DNA from: Lachnospiraceae bacterium
Lineage (GTDB): Bacteria > Bacillota_A > Clostridia > Lachnospirales > Lachnospiraceae
Assembly: GCA_021770615.1 (NCBI GenBank)
Contig: JAETQR010000043.1
Location: 1-27,331, forward strand
Reading direction: 5' to 3'
Length of the DNA stretch: 27,331 bases
Shown here piece by piece: positions 7,800 through 16,287 of this stretch (positions within the stretch are counted from its first letter, which is position 1; each line of letters starts with the position of its first letter). The translations under genes and the position numbers were made by a program. The notes beneath the pieces were generated by a model. It saw only the letters and a program-made list of their open reading frames with translations, did no database searches and was not told where the DNA came from.

Positions 7800-9188
7800 A
7801 TGGAAAAGACGATGGACAAAATTGTGGCGCTTGCAAAGGGACGTGGGTTCATTTACCCGGGGTCTGAAATCTACGGAGGTCTTGCCAATACATGGGATTA
7901 TGGAAATCTTGGTGTGGAACTTAAGAACAATGTAAAAAAAGCATGGTGGCAGAAATTTATCCAGGAAAATAAATATAACACCGGTGTGGACTGTGCGATC
8001 CTCATGAATCCGCAGACATGGGTGGCATCTGGTCATCTCGGCGGTTTTTCCGATCCGTTGATGGACTGTAAGGAGTGCCATGAGAGATTCCGCGCTGACC
8101 AGCTCATCGAAAACTTTGCAGAAGAAAAGGGAATGGAACTGGATGGTTCTGTTGATGGATGGGACAACGAAAAAATGGAGACGTTTATTACGGATAATAA
8201 CATTGCATGCCCGACCTGTGGAAAGCATAATTTTACAGAGATCCGTCAGTTTAACCTGATGTTCAAGACCTTTCAGGGAGTGACCGAGGATGCGAAAAAT
8301 ACGGTTTATCTGCGTCCTGAGACAGCACAGGGTATTTTTGTGAATTTTAAAAATGTGCAGAGGACTTCCCGCAAAAAGATACCATTTGGTATCGGTCAGA
8401 TCGGAAAGTCGTTCCGTAATGAGATCACGCCGGGGAATTTTACGTTCCGTACCCGTGAGTTCGAGCAGATGGAACTGGAGTTTTTCTGTGTGCCGGATAC
8501 GGATCTTGAGTGGTTTTCTTACTGGAAGGAATTTTGTATCAAGTGGCTTCAGGATCTTGGGATCAAAGAAGAAGAGATGCGGGTTCGTGACCATGACAAG
8601 GAAGAGCTTTCTTTTTACAGTAAGGCGACAAGTGATATCGAGTTCTTATTCCCGTTTGGATGGGGAGAGCTGTGGGGGATCGCTGACCGTACCGATTATG
8701 ACCTGACACAGCATCAGAATACATCGGGGGAGGATATGAGTTATTTTGATGATGAGCGCAAGGAAAAATACATACCATATGTGATCGAGCCGTCGCTCGG
8801 CGCAGACCGTGTGACACTGGCATTTTTGTGCAGTGCATACGATGAGGAAGAGTTAGAGGGTGGAGACATGCGTATAGTGATGCATTTTCATCCGGCCCTG
8901 GCTCCGGTAAAGATTGGTGTGCTTCCGTTGTCTAAGAAGCTGAATGAAGGCGCAGAGAAGGTATTTGCCGAACTGAGCAAATACTATAACTGTGAGTACG
9001 ATGACCGCGGAAATATCGGAAAGCGTTACCGCCGGCAGGATGAGATCGGTACACCGTACTGCATCACTTATGATTTTGATTCAGAAGAGGATGGCATGGT
9101 GACAGTCCGTGACCGTGATTCGATGGAGCAGGAGAGGATTCCAATCGCAGATCTGAAAAAGTATTTTGAGGATAAATTTACGTTTTAA
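7800..9188 (+). CDS. glyQS: Glycyl-tRNA synthetase, single-chain class II
   Basis: Charges tRNA-Gly with glycine using ATP. This is the homodimeric alpha2 type, not the two-gene glyQ/glyS type. The N-terminal [15 protein letters not shown] is diagnostic. Two zinc-ligand pairs appear at Cys90/Cys93 (CKEC) and Cys137/Cys140 (CPTC). Motif 2 is [19 protein letters not shown] (about 205-223) and motif 3 contains the GADR arginine (334-337). The length of 462 residues agrees with Staphylococcus-type enzymes. The ATG at 7800 is preceded by AAAGGTGAG; an earlier in-frame start at 7767 lacks a ribosome site. The gene has its own promoter and appears to be monocistronic. Confidence 0.95.
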   Translation: MEKTMDKIVALAKGRGFIYPGSEIYGGLANTWDYGNLGVELKNNVKKAWWQKFIQENKYNTGVDCAILMNPQTWVASGHLGGFSDPLMDCKECHERFRADQLIENFAEEKGMELDGSVDGWDNEKMETFITDNNIACPTCGKHNFTEIRQFNLMFKTFQGVTEDAKNTVYLRPETAQGIFVNFKNVQRTSRKKIPFGIGQIGKSFRNEITPGNFTFRTREFEQMELEFFCVPDTDLEWFSYWKEFCIKWLQDLGIKEEEMRVRDHDKEELSFYSKATSDIEFLFPFGWGELWGIADRTDYDLTQHQNTSGEDMSYFDDERKEKYIPYVIEPSLGADRVTLAFLCSAYDEEELEGGDMRIVMHFHPALAPVKIGVLPLSKKLNEGAEKVFAELSKYYNCEYDDRGNIGKRYRRQDEIGTPYCITYDFDSEEDGMVTVRDRDSMEQERIPIADLKKYFEDKFTF

Positions 9189-9220
9189 TTTTGGCACAGA
9201 ATAATATTACCAAAAAATAC

Positions 9221-9249
9221 TTGCAATCCATAAGTACATGTGGTAGCAT
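9221..9249 (+). promoter_or_regulatory. Promoter of the leader ORF / ABC exporter operon
   Basis: TTGCAA (9221-9226) and TAGCAT (9244-9249) with a 17-base spacer. Each box matches consensus at four of six positions. A run of A and the strong ribosome site of the 36-codon ORF follow. A second candidate lies inside that ORF: TTGTCC (9364-9369), 16 bases, TACAAT (9386-9391) with an upstream TG, which could drive the ABC genes without the leader. Confidence 0.5.
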
Positions 9250-9270
9250 ATAAGCACGACAAAAAAAGAA

Positions 9271-9377
9271 AGGAGGTGGACAATATGATAAAGAGAACAG
9301 CGATTGTTACAACAGCACGAGATTATCATTTTGCGGCCGTGAAAACGGCGATCAGGGATTATGTTGTCCGACCTCCT
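9271..9377 (+). repeat. Inverted repeat able to hide the leader ORF ribosome site
   Basis: The ribosome site and following bases AGGAGGTGGACAA (9271-9283) are complementary to TTGTCC-G-ACCTCCT (9364-9377): 13 base pairs with a single bulged G. The two arms are about 80 bases apart and enclose most of the 36-codon ORF. Nested inside is GCCGT-GAAA-ACGGC (9336-9349), a 5-bp stem capped by a GNRA tetraloop. The arrangement suggests RNA folding that closes the ribosome site unless a ribosome occupies the 3' arm. Confidence 0.65.
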
Positions 9378-9395
9378 GTTTATGATACAATGTAG
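9285..9395 (+). CDS. 36-residue leader peptide upstream of ABC exporters, unrecognised
   Basis: A short ORF of 36 codons with one of the best ribosome sites in the window (AAAGGAGGTGGACAAT then ATG). The peptide is basic to neutral, has no cysteine and no signal sequence, begins MIKRTAIVTTARDY and ends YVVRPPVYDTM; the pieces RTAI/KTAI and ARDY/IRDY recur within it. The Pro-Pro codons (9372-9377) lie exactly in the 3' arm of the repeat that can hide its ribosome site. An attenuator-like hairpin and the exporter genes follow. By analogy with the bmrB leader that controls the B. subtilis BmrCD exporter, I infer a regulatory leader peptide. An exported peptide is a less likely alternative. I do not recognise the family. 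Confidence 0.55.
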   Translation: MIKRTAIVTTARDYHFAAVKTAIRDYVVRPPVYDTM

Positions 9396-9441
9396 AAGTT
9401 TCAGATGATTTCTATAATATCAGTTTAGCAGGTTATATTCA

Positions 9442-9502
9442 GGTAGCAGGATTTCTGATGTATTTTCAGAGTTCTGCTGCCTTTTGTTATACCAGGCAGA
9501 AC
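9442..9502 (+). terminator. Attenuator: terminator hairpin with a competing alternative stem
   Basis: GGTAGCAG (9442-9449) pairs with CTGCTGCC (9474-9481), with an inner TCTGA/TCAGA stem (9454-9458 with 9466-9470), followed by TTTTGTTAT: an intrinsic terminator just ahead of the ABC genes. GTTCTGC (9471-9477), which overlaps the 3' arm, is also perfectly complementary to GCAGAAC (9496-9502), so the two structures exclude each other. TTTCAGA also occurs at 9399-9405, right after the leader stop codon, and could compete for TCTGA. This is the layout of a transcription attenuator. Confidence 0.6.
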
Positions 9503-9537
9503 TTATTTTAACGAACTGAAAATGAGAGGAGAAGACT

Positions 9538-11388
9538 ATGGCAAAGAAGTCAAGAGAGAAAATTGGGCTTGGATTTTGGAAAACGATACAGAATAATCTC
9601 TGGGCGCTTGGATTTGTCGGCTCATTGAGCAAAAGCTATGTCGTCCATACCTTTATTTGTAATATGTTCGGCTACGCGACATGGGTGTTTTTTAGTGCAT
9701 ATTTTATCCGGTATATCGTTCAGACGATGACAGATGGGGCGACGGGCAGCGTATTTTTTTATATCGGGATCGTGACGGTTGTTATGTGTGGCATATGTAT
9801 TCATGATAGTTATGTAGGAAAGGTTTTAAGGCCACTTAAGGAAGTGGAGTTGTACCAGAAGATGTATGCTGTTTTTTATAGGAAGGCAGAAAATGTCGAA
9901 CTTGCGTGTTTTGAGGATGCGGAGTTTTATAACAGGTATACGATGGCGGTCGACAATGCCTGTGAGAAGCTTACGGAAATCGTGCGGGAGGTTACGAATA
10001 TCATCTGTGCGGTGTTTGCCGGTATTTCCACTTACATACTGATGTGGCAGATGGATCCGTTTATGCTCTTATTTGTGTTGTCACCGCTTGCCGGCTGCTT
10101 TGTATTCGGGACGATTTGTAATAAACTGAATTTTCAGATTTATAAAGAGGTAACGCCGGATAACCGCAAGACAGATTATGTCAACCGCGTGATGTATCTC
10201 TCAGATTATGCGAAGGAGATGAGGCTGTCAAATATTTTTCAGGTATTGAAAAGGACATATAACGAGGCAGTGGCCCATCGTATTCAGGTGGTAAGATCCT
10301 ACATCGGGCGTATGATTCCGAACGCATTTCTTCAGTATTATCTGTCCTATACGATCATTTTTGAGGGACTGCTTTTATACGGCGCATATCAAACGATGGT
10401 GACGCACCGGTTTGCACTGGCAGATTTGATGATTCTGTCGAGTATGATGAGTACGGCATCCTGGATCCTCGTGAGGATTGGGAATTCGATGATGAGCTGC
10501 AGCCGCAATGGGATGTTTGTGCACAATATCCGATCGTTTATGGAATACGAGGAAAAAATACCCGAGGATACCGATGGCATCTGTCCGTCCAGGCAAATCG
10601 AGAGCATTGAGTTTGAGCATGTCTCATTTTCTTATAAGGGTGGGAGAGAAGTTATCCACGATTTGTCGTTCCGGGTTGAGAAAAATGAGTCAGTGGCGCT
10701 GGTCGGACATAATGGCGCCGGCAAGTCGACGATCATCAAGTTGTTGTTCCGGCTGTATGACCCGGATCGTGGAAAAATTTTGGTCAATGGCAGGGATATC
10801 CGGGAATATAATCTGGAACAGTACCGGAATCTGTTTGCAGCGGCGTTTCAGGACTACAAGATTTTTGCATTCAGTGTCATGGATAACGTGCTGATGGAAC
10901 GGGTGACCGATGAGCCGGAGAAAGTAGTGAAAGAGGCATTGCAGCGTGCCGGAGTCTATGATAAAGTGATGAGTCTTCCGAAGGGGATCCATACCGTTCT
11001 CACAAAAGAATTTGAGGAAGAGGGTGCTGTACTCTCTGGTGGTGAGTATCAGAAAATTGTTGTGGCGAGGGCATTTGCCGATCCGGCACCGGTCAAGGTA
11101 TTTGATGAGCCGTCAAGTGCGCTGGATCCGATTGCAGAACACCAGCTGTTTCAGGCGATATTGGATGAGAGCAGGGAACATACGATGTTTTTCATCTCGC
11201 ACCGGCTGTCTTCTGTCAAGGATGCGGATATTGTGTTTATGCTGGAAGAGGGAAAAATCATTGAGCAGGGGACGCATAAAGAACTGATGGCTGCTGATGG
11301 CAAATATGCCGGGATGTACCGGATGCAGGCGAAAAATTATCAGCCGGAGGAGACGGATTTGGAGGTGGGCCAGTATGAAGCCGGATAA
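9538..11388 (+). CDS. ABC exporter half-transporter, first of a heterodimeric pair
   Basis: A 616-residue type IV ABC exporter half: an N-terminal transmembrane domain of about 330 residues followed by an ATPase domain. Walker A is GHNGAGKST (390-398), the Q-loop is in AAFQDYKIF (435-443), the signature is LSGGE (499-503), Walker B ends at the catalytic Glu524 in VKVFDEPSSALD, and the switch histidine is His555. All are intact. There is no C39 peptidase domain. The FEDAEFYNR segment between transmembrane helices resembles exporters of peptides and drugs. The ribosome site GAGAGGAGAAG is strong. The next gene overlaps its 3' end by 14 bases, implying a heterodimer. It follows a leader ORF and attenuator. 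The substrate is unknown. Confidence 0.88.
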   Translation: MAKKSREKIGLGFWKTIQNNLWALGFVGSLSKSYVVHTFICNMFGYATWVFFSAYFIRYIVQTMTDGATGSVFFYIGIVTVVMCGICIHDSYVGKVLRPLKEVELYQKMYAVFYRKAENVELACFEDAEFYNRYTMAVDNACEKLTEIVREVTNIICAVFAGISTYILMWQMDPFMLLFVLSPLAGCFVFGTICNKLNFQIYKEVTPDNRKTDYVNRVMYLSDYAKEMRLSNIFQVLKRTYNEAVAHRIQVVRSYIGRMIPNAFLQYYLSYTIIFEGLLLYGAYQTMVTHRFALADLMILSSMMSTASWILVRIGNSMMSCSRNGMFVHNIRSFMEYEEKIPEDTDGICPSRQIESIEFEHVSFSYKGGREVIHDLSFRVEKNESVALVGHNGAGKSTIIKLLFRLYDPDRGKILVNGRDIREYNLEQYRNLFAAAFQDYKIFAFSVMDNVLMERVTDEPEKVVKEALQRAGVYDKVMSLPKGIHTVLTKEFEEEGAVLSGGEYQKIVVARAFADPAPVKVFDEPSSALDPIAEHQLFQAILDESREHTMFFISHRLSSVKDADIVFMLEEGKIIEQGTHKELMAADGKYAGMYRMQAKNYQPEETDLEVGQYEAG

Positions 11389-13180
11389 AAAAGAGAAACT
11401 GTCCACGCGCAGGACATTTGCCAATGTGTGGTTTATGATGAGACTGATCTTCCAGGCATCTCCATTGTATTTCTGTATGCTGCTTCTGGAAAATGTGCGT
11501 CACAATGGATTGATCTTTGTAGAGCATACACTGGGGATTGGATTTGTCTTAGAGGCGGCGGAATTTGGGAAACCGTTTCGGGAGGTTGTGTATTTCATGC
11601 TGTTTATGTTTGCACTTCTGGCGTTTTCCGGACTTTACTCGAGTGTATTCCACTCTCTGGTAGCAGAGGTGTGTATGCCGAAAATAGAAAAGAAACTGCG
11701 GTTTATGTTATATGAGAAAGCAGGGAGCTTAGACATTGCCTGCTATGATGATCCGGAGTACTACAACGAATTTGTGCTTGCAGTCTCAGAATCGAAAAAC
11801 TGCATCGACCGGTCTGTGAAACTGATTGGGTCAGCTGTGTCCGGTATTGTGATATTTCTTTCTTACGGAAGTTATTTTCTGATGAAGGACCCGGTATCGG
11901 TTATATTTGTTGTTGTGTCGTTTGCCACAAGTTTTTGGATACATAATATTGCCAATAAGATCCGTTACCGTCTGAAACTGAAAATAAATCCTTTGGAGAA
12001 GAAACGCCAGTATGTACACCGTACCTTTTATCTGAGTGCATATGCAAAGGAGCTCAGGCTGAACAAAAAGCTGTCGAAGCGGCTGCACCGTGAATTTGAG
12101 GAGACGAACGAGGCCATTTTCGGATGCAACAAGGAGGTATCGAAGAAGCTTATGTTCCTGAATGTCCTGACAAGTTACGTGTGTAATGATTTTATCTTTG
12201 ATGGAGTCTATCTGGGATATCTTGTGTTTCAGGCGGCCGTGAGGCATGCGTTGTCATTCAGCGGACTTGTCGTACTGTATAATTCGGCAGGCGGCTTGAG
12301 AAACGGATTGTGGGTGTTGTCAGATCTTCCGCCGCAGATGGTGGAGACGGCATTGTATGTTGAGAAGATCCGTTCGTTTTTAGCGTATGAGATGAAAATT
12401 GTCAGCGAAGAAAATCTCCCGGTACCGGAAGGAGTGGGGGAAATCCGTTTTGAGAATGTTTCCTTTGCTTATAATGAGAAAGATGGAGATATCATCCACC
12501 GGGTTTCTTTTACGATCGCACCGGGAGAGAAGATTGCTCTGGTCGGTTACAATGGTGCCGGTAAGACGACGATCATCAAGCTTCTGATGCGGTTGTACGA
12601 TCCGACAGAAGGACGGATTTTATTAGATGGTGTAGATATCAGGCGGTATGATCCGGTTCAGTACCGAAAGCGGATCGGAACCGTATTTCAGGATTATCAG
12701 ATCTATGCGGCGACGGTGGCAGAGAATGTTGTCATGGATGAGGTGCCGGCCGGTACTGATGTGGTTCCGGCATTACGTCAGAGCGGATTTTATGCAAGGA
12801 TGAAGCAGATGAAAAATGGTGTCGCTACACAACTGACAAGAGAGTTCGATGACGAGGGGACCGGGCTGTCTGGCGGAGAAAGCCAAAAACTGGCTGTGGC
12901 GAGAGTCTTTTATAAAGATTGTGATCTGGTAATACTGGATGAGCCGTCGAGTGCGCTCGATCCGATTGCAGAGTATCAGTTGAATCACTCTATGACAAGA
13001 GCTTCCGGGAAAAACAGTGTGCTGTTTATCTCGCACCGGCTTTCTACGACAAGACATGCTGACCGGATCCTTATGCTTGAAAAAGGCGTTGTCATCGAGG
13101 AGGGAACACATGAAGAATTGCTTGAGAGACAGGGAAAATACGCCGGGATGTGGAGCGCCCAGGCAAGTAAGTATGTGTAA
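11375..13180 (+). CDS. ABC exporter half-transporter, second of the heterodimeric pair
   Basis: A 601-residue ABC exporter half. Walker A is GYNGAGKTT (391-399), the signature is LSGGE (498-502), Walker B ends at Glu523 in LVILDEPSSALD and the switch histidine is His554, so both members of the pair appear to have a complete ATPase site. I start it at the ATG at 11375, inside the end of the preceding gene, because GGAGG sits ten bases upstream; an earlier in-frame start would add 26 arginine-rich residues that do not look like an exporter N-terminus. It shares the YDDPEYYNEF and AKELRLN patterns with its neighbour, which points to an old gene duplication. Translational coupling would keep the two subunits in balance. 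Confidence 0.88.
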   Translation: MKPDKKEKLSTRRTFANVWFMMRLIFQASPLYFCMLLLENVRHNGLIFVEHTLGIGFVLEAAEFGKPFREVVYFMLFMFALLAFSGLYSSVFHSLVAEVCMPKIEKKLRFMLYEKAGSLDIACYDDPEYYNEFVLAVSESKNCIDRSVKLIGSAVSGIVIFLSYGSYFLMKDPVSVIFVVVSFATSFWIHNIANKIRYRLKLKINPLEKKRQYVHRTFYLSAYAKELRLNKKLSKRLHREFEETNEAIFGCNKEVSKKLMFLNVLTSYVCNDFIFDGVYLGYLVFQAAVRHALSFSGLVVLYNSAGGLRNGLWVLSDLPPQMVETALYVEKIRSFLAYEMKIVSEENLPVPEGVGEIRFENVSFAYNEKDGDIIHRVSFTIAPGEKIALVGYNGAGKTTIIKLLMRLYDPTEGRILLDGVDIRRYDPVQYRKRIGTVFQDYQIYAATVAENVVMDEVPAGTDVVPALRQSGFYARMKQMKNGVATQLTREFDDEGTGLSGGESQKLAVARVFYKDCDLVILDEPSSALDPIAEYQLNHSMTRASGKNSVLFISHRLSTTRHADRILMLEKGVVIEEGTHEELLERQGKYAGMWSAQASKYV

Positions 13181-13241
13181 CCTGATGACGCCGGTGGAGC
13201 AGGTTGTGCAGGATATTGCATGTGAATGACAAGAAAGTCCA

Positions 13242-13269
13242 TTTTGTTTTAGCCAATAAATTTTATAAT
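13242..13269 (+). promoter_or_regulatory. Possible internal promoter before the third ABC gene
   Basis: A perfect TATAAT stands at 13264-13269 in the 169-base gap after the first exporter pair. The -35 is poor: TTTTGT (13242-13247) at a 16-base spacing. If real, the second half of the ABC region is a separate transcription unit. No terminator was seen between the two halves. Confidence 0.4.
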
Positions 13270-13349
13270 AGAGAGTAACAGGTAACGTTTATGAGGTGTG
13301 GCGGTGGAAGAAAGAACTGCCATACCGGTTCAAATGGATGGAGGAGAGT

Positions 13350-15686
13350 ATGAAAAAAAATCAATTACCCGTGCGGGTTTTGAAAATGCTCAGGCCGCAC
13401 GGCATACAAAAAGAAGATATTCTGGATGTTTGTCCGATGGATCTGTCGGATGCCTGCGAGTATATCAGTGGATATTTATTTTTGACAGCGGATACTCTTG
13501 GTATCATTACGAGCGGGCAGATCGGGGATCAGGTCAGATATTTCAGGGGAACAAAAACAAAGGATATGGAATATGGGGAGGATATGCTGGAGTATGCATA
13601 TCGTCTGATCCCGCTCGATGAAACGGCGGACATGAAGATTGAGAGACAGGTGGCGACCAACCGGATCACGATCCGGTATCAGGATGCTCCTTACCAGATC
13701 GGAGTGATGACAAATCTGTACCTGGAGCAGATGAATCTGTTCTTAAAAAGCTATCGGAAACTGAAAAAATATCCGGAGGCAGCAGACGAGATTGAATCGT
13801 CGGCAGAGGTTCAGGAGGAACAGGCAGAGTACTGTCCGGTGTGCGGGACGATGTACCCGGATCCGAAACGTAAGATTTGTCCGAAGTGTATGAACAAACG
13901 CTCGATCTTCTCACGGACGATCGGTTATTTTATGCATTACCGAATTAAATTTATCACATTGTTTGTCTGCTATTTTATGGCGGCTGGACTGAATCTTGTG
14001 TGGCCATATCTGAATGGTAAGATCTTATATGACAAAATTCTTAAAAAAGACGATGGTTTTCTGGAGCAATTTGGCATAGCGGGACAATATATGCTGGCAC
14101 TTCTGCTGCTTGTGAGTATCATGCTGCTTTCCAAGATCGTCCAGCAGGGAGTGTCACTTGTGCAGGGAACGCTTGTGGCACAGATCGTGGCGGCGACGAT
14201 CCGTGATATGAAACAGGATGTGTTTTCGGCAATGGGAAATCTTTCCATTAATTTTTATACAAGTAAGCAGACAGGGAGTCTGATGACGAGGGTGCTCAGT
14301 GACGCCGAGCGGGTGACGGATTTTTTTCTGGATGGATTTCCGTATATTTTTGTCCATGGATTTACGATCATTACGACATTTATCGTGATGTTCCGATTGA
14401 ACTGGCAGATGGCGCTTGTGGCGTGTGTGCTGCTGCCGCTTCTTGTCATCATGAGTGTGAAACTGAAACCAAAACTGTGGAGCCTGTTTGGCAGAAGACA
14501 CCGTGCGGAGCGTACCATGAACAGCCGTGTCAACGACAATCTGACCGGCGCCCGCGTGGTAAAGGCCTTTGGCCAGCAGGAACAGGAAAATGAACGCTTT
14601 GAATCTCCCAATGAAAATCTGCGGGATGCAGAAGTACGGATCGTCAAGTACAATAACCGTTTTACGATCTTATACAACCTCGTACAGGAGGTATCCAACA
14701 TCTGGGTATGGATCCTTGGTGTGGTACTTCTTCTGAATACAAAAAATATGGAACTTGGTGTTCTGATCACATTTGTTGGATATGTCGCACAGCTCAATGG
14801 ACCGATGAATTTCTTTTCCTATGTGTTCCACATGTGGACGAACAGCATCAATGCGGCGCAGCGGATGTTTGAGATCATGGATGCCGTTCCGGAGATCCAG
14901 GAGATTCCCGAGCCGGTAAGAATGCCTTCTCCGCATGGAGAAATCACACTGGAGCATGTGACATTTGGCTATGACGTCAATAATCCGGTTCTGAAAGATA
15001 TTAACCTTCATGTGAAGGAAGGTGAGATGCTTGGTATCGTTGGCCGTTCCGGTGCAGGAAAGACAACATTAGTTAATCTGATTTCGAGGCTGTACGATAC
15101 AAATGAGGGAAGTATTTCGATGGATGGCGTCAATGTTAAGGATATCGCATTCCATGATCTGCGAAGGAACGTGGCGATGGTATCGCAGGATACATATATT
15201 TTCATGGGAACGGTAGCAGAAAATATTGCCTATGCGAATCCGGATGCCACGAGAGCCGATATTATTCAGGCAGCGATGCTTGCCAGCGCCCACGAATTTA
15301 TCTCGAATATGCCGGATAGCTATGATACGGTCATCGGAGCTTCGGGCAAGGATTTGTCCGGTGGGGAAAAACAGCGTATTTCCATTGCCCGTGCGATTTT
15401 GGCAAATCCGAAGATTCTGATCCTGGATGAGGCGACGGCAAGTGTCGATACCGAGACCGAAAAGGCGATCCAGAAATCATTGGATTATCTCGTACAGGGG
15501 CGCACGACATTATCGATCGCCCATCGTCTGTCCACATTGCGGGATGCTGACCGTCTGGTGGTGATCGATAACGGAAAGCTTGTGGAAGAGGGGACACATG
15601 AAGAACTTGCGGCTTTGGGAGGTATTTATTATAAGTTGATGGAGCTTCAGACTAAATCATTGGCGTTGAAAGGAGAAGCAGGATGA
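13350..15686 (+). CDS. ABC exporter with N-terminal accessory domain and zinc ribbon
   Basis: A 778-residue fusion. Residues 1-140 form a soluble beta-rich domain with a PH-like look; residues 162-180 are a four-cysteine zinc ribbon (CPVC...CPKC; Cys162, 165, 177, 180); about 195-490 is an exporter transmembrane domain; the ATPase domain carries Walker A GRSGAGKTT (about 565-573), LSGGEKQR (669 on) and Walker B ILILDEATAS. Ordinary exporter halves are about 580 residues, so some 190 are extra. I start at ATG 13350, preceded by GGAGGAG. It overlaps the DUF1854 gene by four bases. Transporters with this architecture next to DUF1854 are, as I recall, labelled cyanophycin-associated in proteobacteria; no cyanophycin gene is present here. 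Confidence 0.87.
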   Translation: MKKNQLPVRVLKMLRPHGIQKEDILDVCPMDLSDACEYISGYLFLTADTLGIITSGQIGDQVRYFRGTKTKDMEYGEDMLEYAYRLIPLDETADMKIERQVATNRITIRYQDAPYQIGVMTNLYLEQMNLFLKSYRKLKKYPEAADEIESSAEVQEEQAEYCPVCGTMYPDPKRKICPKCMNKRSIFSRTIGYFMHYRIKFITLFVCYFMAAGLNLVWPYLNGKILYDKILKKDDGFLEQFGIAGQYMLALLLLVSIMLLSKIVQQGVSLVQGTLVAQIVAATIRDMKQDVFSAMGNLSINFYTSKQTGSLMTRVLSDAERVTDFFLDGFPYIFVHGFTIITTFIVMFRLNWQMALVACVLLPLLVIMSVKLKPKLWSLFGRRHRAERTMNSRVNDNLTGARVVKAFGQQEQENERFESPNENLRDAEVRIVKYNNRFTILYNLVQEVSNIWVWILGVVLLLNTKNMELGVLITFVGYVAQLNGPMNFFSYVFHMWTNSINAAQRMFEIMDAVPEIQEIPEPVRMPSPHGEITLEHVTFGYDVNNPVLKDINLHVKEGEMLGIVGRSGAGKTTLVNLISRLYDTNEGSISMDGVNVKDIAFHDLRRNVAMVSQDTYIFMGTVAENIAYANPDATRADIIQAAMLASAHEFISNMPDSYDTVIGASGKDLSGGEKQRISIARAILANPKILILDEATASVDTETEKAIQKSLDYLVQGRTTLSIAHRLSTLRDADRLVVIDNGKLVEEGTHEELAALGGIYYKLMELQTKSLALKGEAG

Positions 15687-16225
15687 GTGAAGAATTTAAA
15701 ATAGAACAAATGGAACAGGAAGTAGAAGAGATGACGTCGCTTCGTTATCTGACGAAAGACAATGCCGTGTTTGAACGGACAGAAGGGGGATTTGTGAGCC
15801 TTGCATATGACGGAAAGAAATGGGAGCGGGTTCAGGTCATCCGGTTGTTTCCGTTTACGGAACCGAATCAGTTTATCTCTATCCGAACAGTGGAGGAGCG
15901 GTCAAAGGAAATCGGAGTCATTGAGGATATGAAGCAGGTTTCCAAAGAGACGAGAAAAATGCTTGAAGAGCAGTTAAACCTGCACTATTTTACCCCTGTC
16001 ATCCAGAAGATCATAAATATTAAAGATGAATACGGCTATGCTTATTTTCATGTAATGACGGACCGGGGAGAATGCCGGTTTACGATCAATATGGGAAGTA
16101 ATGCGGTAGTGCGGCTTACCGATACACGTCTTCTGATCACGGATCTGGATGAAAACCGTTTTGAGATACCGGATGTACTCAAGCTGAGTCAGAAGGAGCA
16201 GCGTAAACTTGATTTGTTTTTATGA
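15683..16225 (+). CDS. DUF1854 family protein
   Basis: A 180-residue soluble protein without signal peptide or membrane segment. I recognise the DUF1854 pattern from RYLTKDNAVFERTEGG near the N-terminus, RLFPFTEPNQFISIR in the middle, then EIGVIEDM, YFTPVIQKI and DENRFEIPD near the C-terminus. Function is unknown. The family is found beside ABC transporters. Its start overlaps the stop of the preceding ABC gene (ATGA), and a second ABC gene of the same unusual architecture follows, so it is probably a dedicated partner of these transporters, possibly binding their N-terminal domains. That partnership is inference. Confidence 0.82.
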   Translation: MSEEFKIEQMEQEVEEMTSLRYLTKDNAVFERTEGGFVSLAYDGKKWERVQVIRLFPFTEPNQFISIRTVEERSKEIGVIEDMKQVSKETRKMLEEQLNLHYFTPVIQKIINIKDEYGYAYFHVMTDRGECRFTINMGSNAVVRLTDTRLLITDLDENRFEIPDVLKLSQKEQRKLDLFL

Positions 16226-16250
16226 TGCCAGGGCGAAAAGAATTGTTTGT

Positions 16251-16270
16251 GCCACCGGTTGTCAGGTGGC
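16251..16270 (+). promoter_or_regulatory. Hairpin just ahead of the fourth ABC gene ribosome site
   Basis: GCCACC (16251-16256), an 8-base loop and GGTGGC (16265-16270) form a perfect 6-bp stem ending a few bases before GGAGG of the next gene. There is no T-run, so it is not a terminator; it may tune translation or mRNA processing between DUF1854 and the fourth exporter gene. Confidence 0.4.
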
Positions 16271-16287
16271 GGAATGGAGGATAGAGA

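Noticed and set aside
7677..8594. A 305-codon minus-strand frame over glyQS
   Set aside because: It lies opposite the conserved synthetase motifs, with no ribosome site; a by-product of codon bias.
9285..11388. Lanthipeptide or sactipeptide biosynthesis cluster
   Set aside because: The small peptide has no cysteine, no modification enzyme is nearby, and the exporters lack a leader-cleaving peptidase domain.
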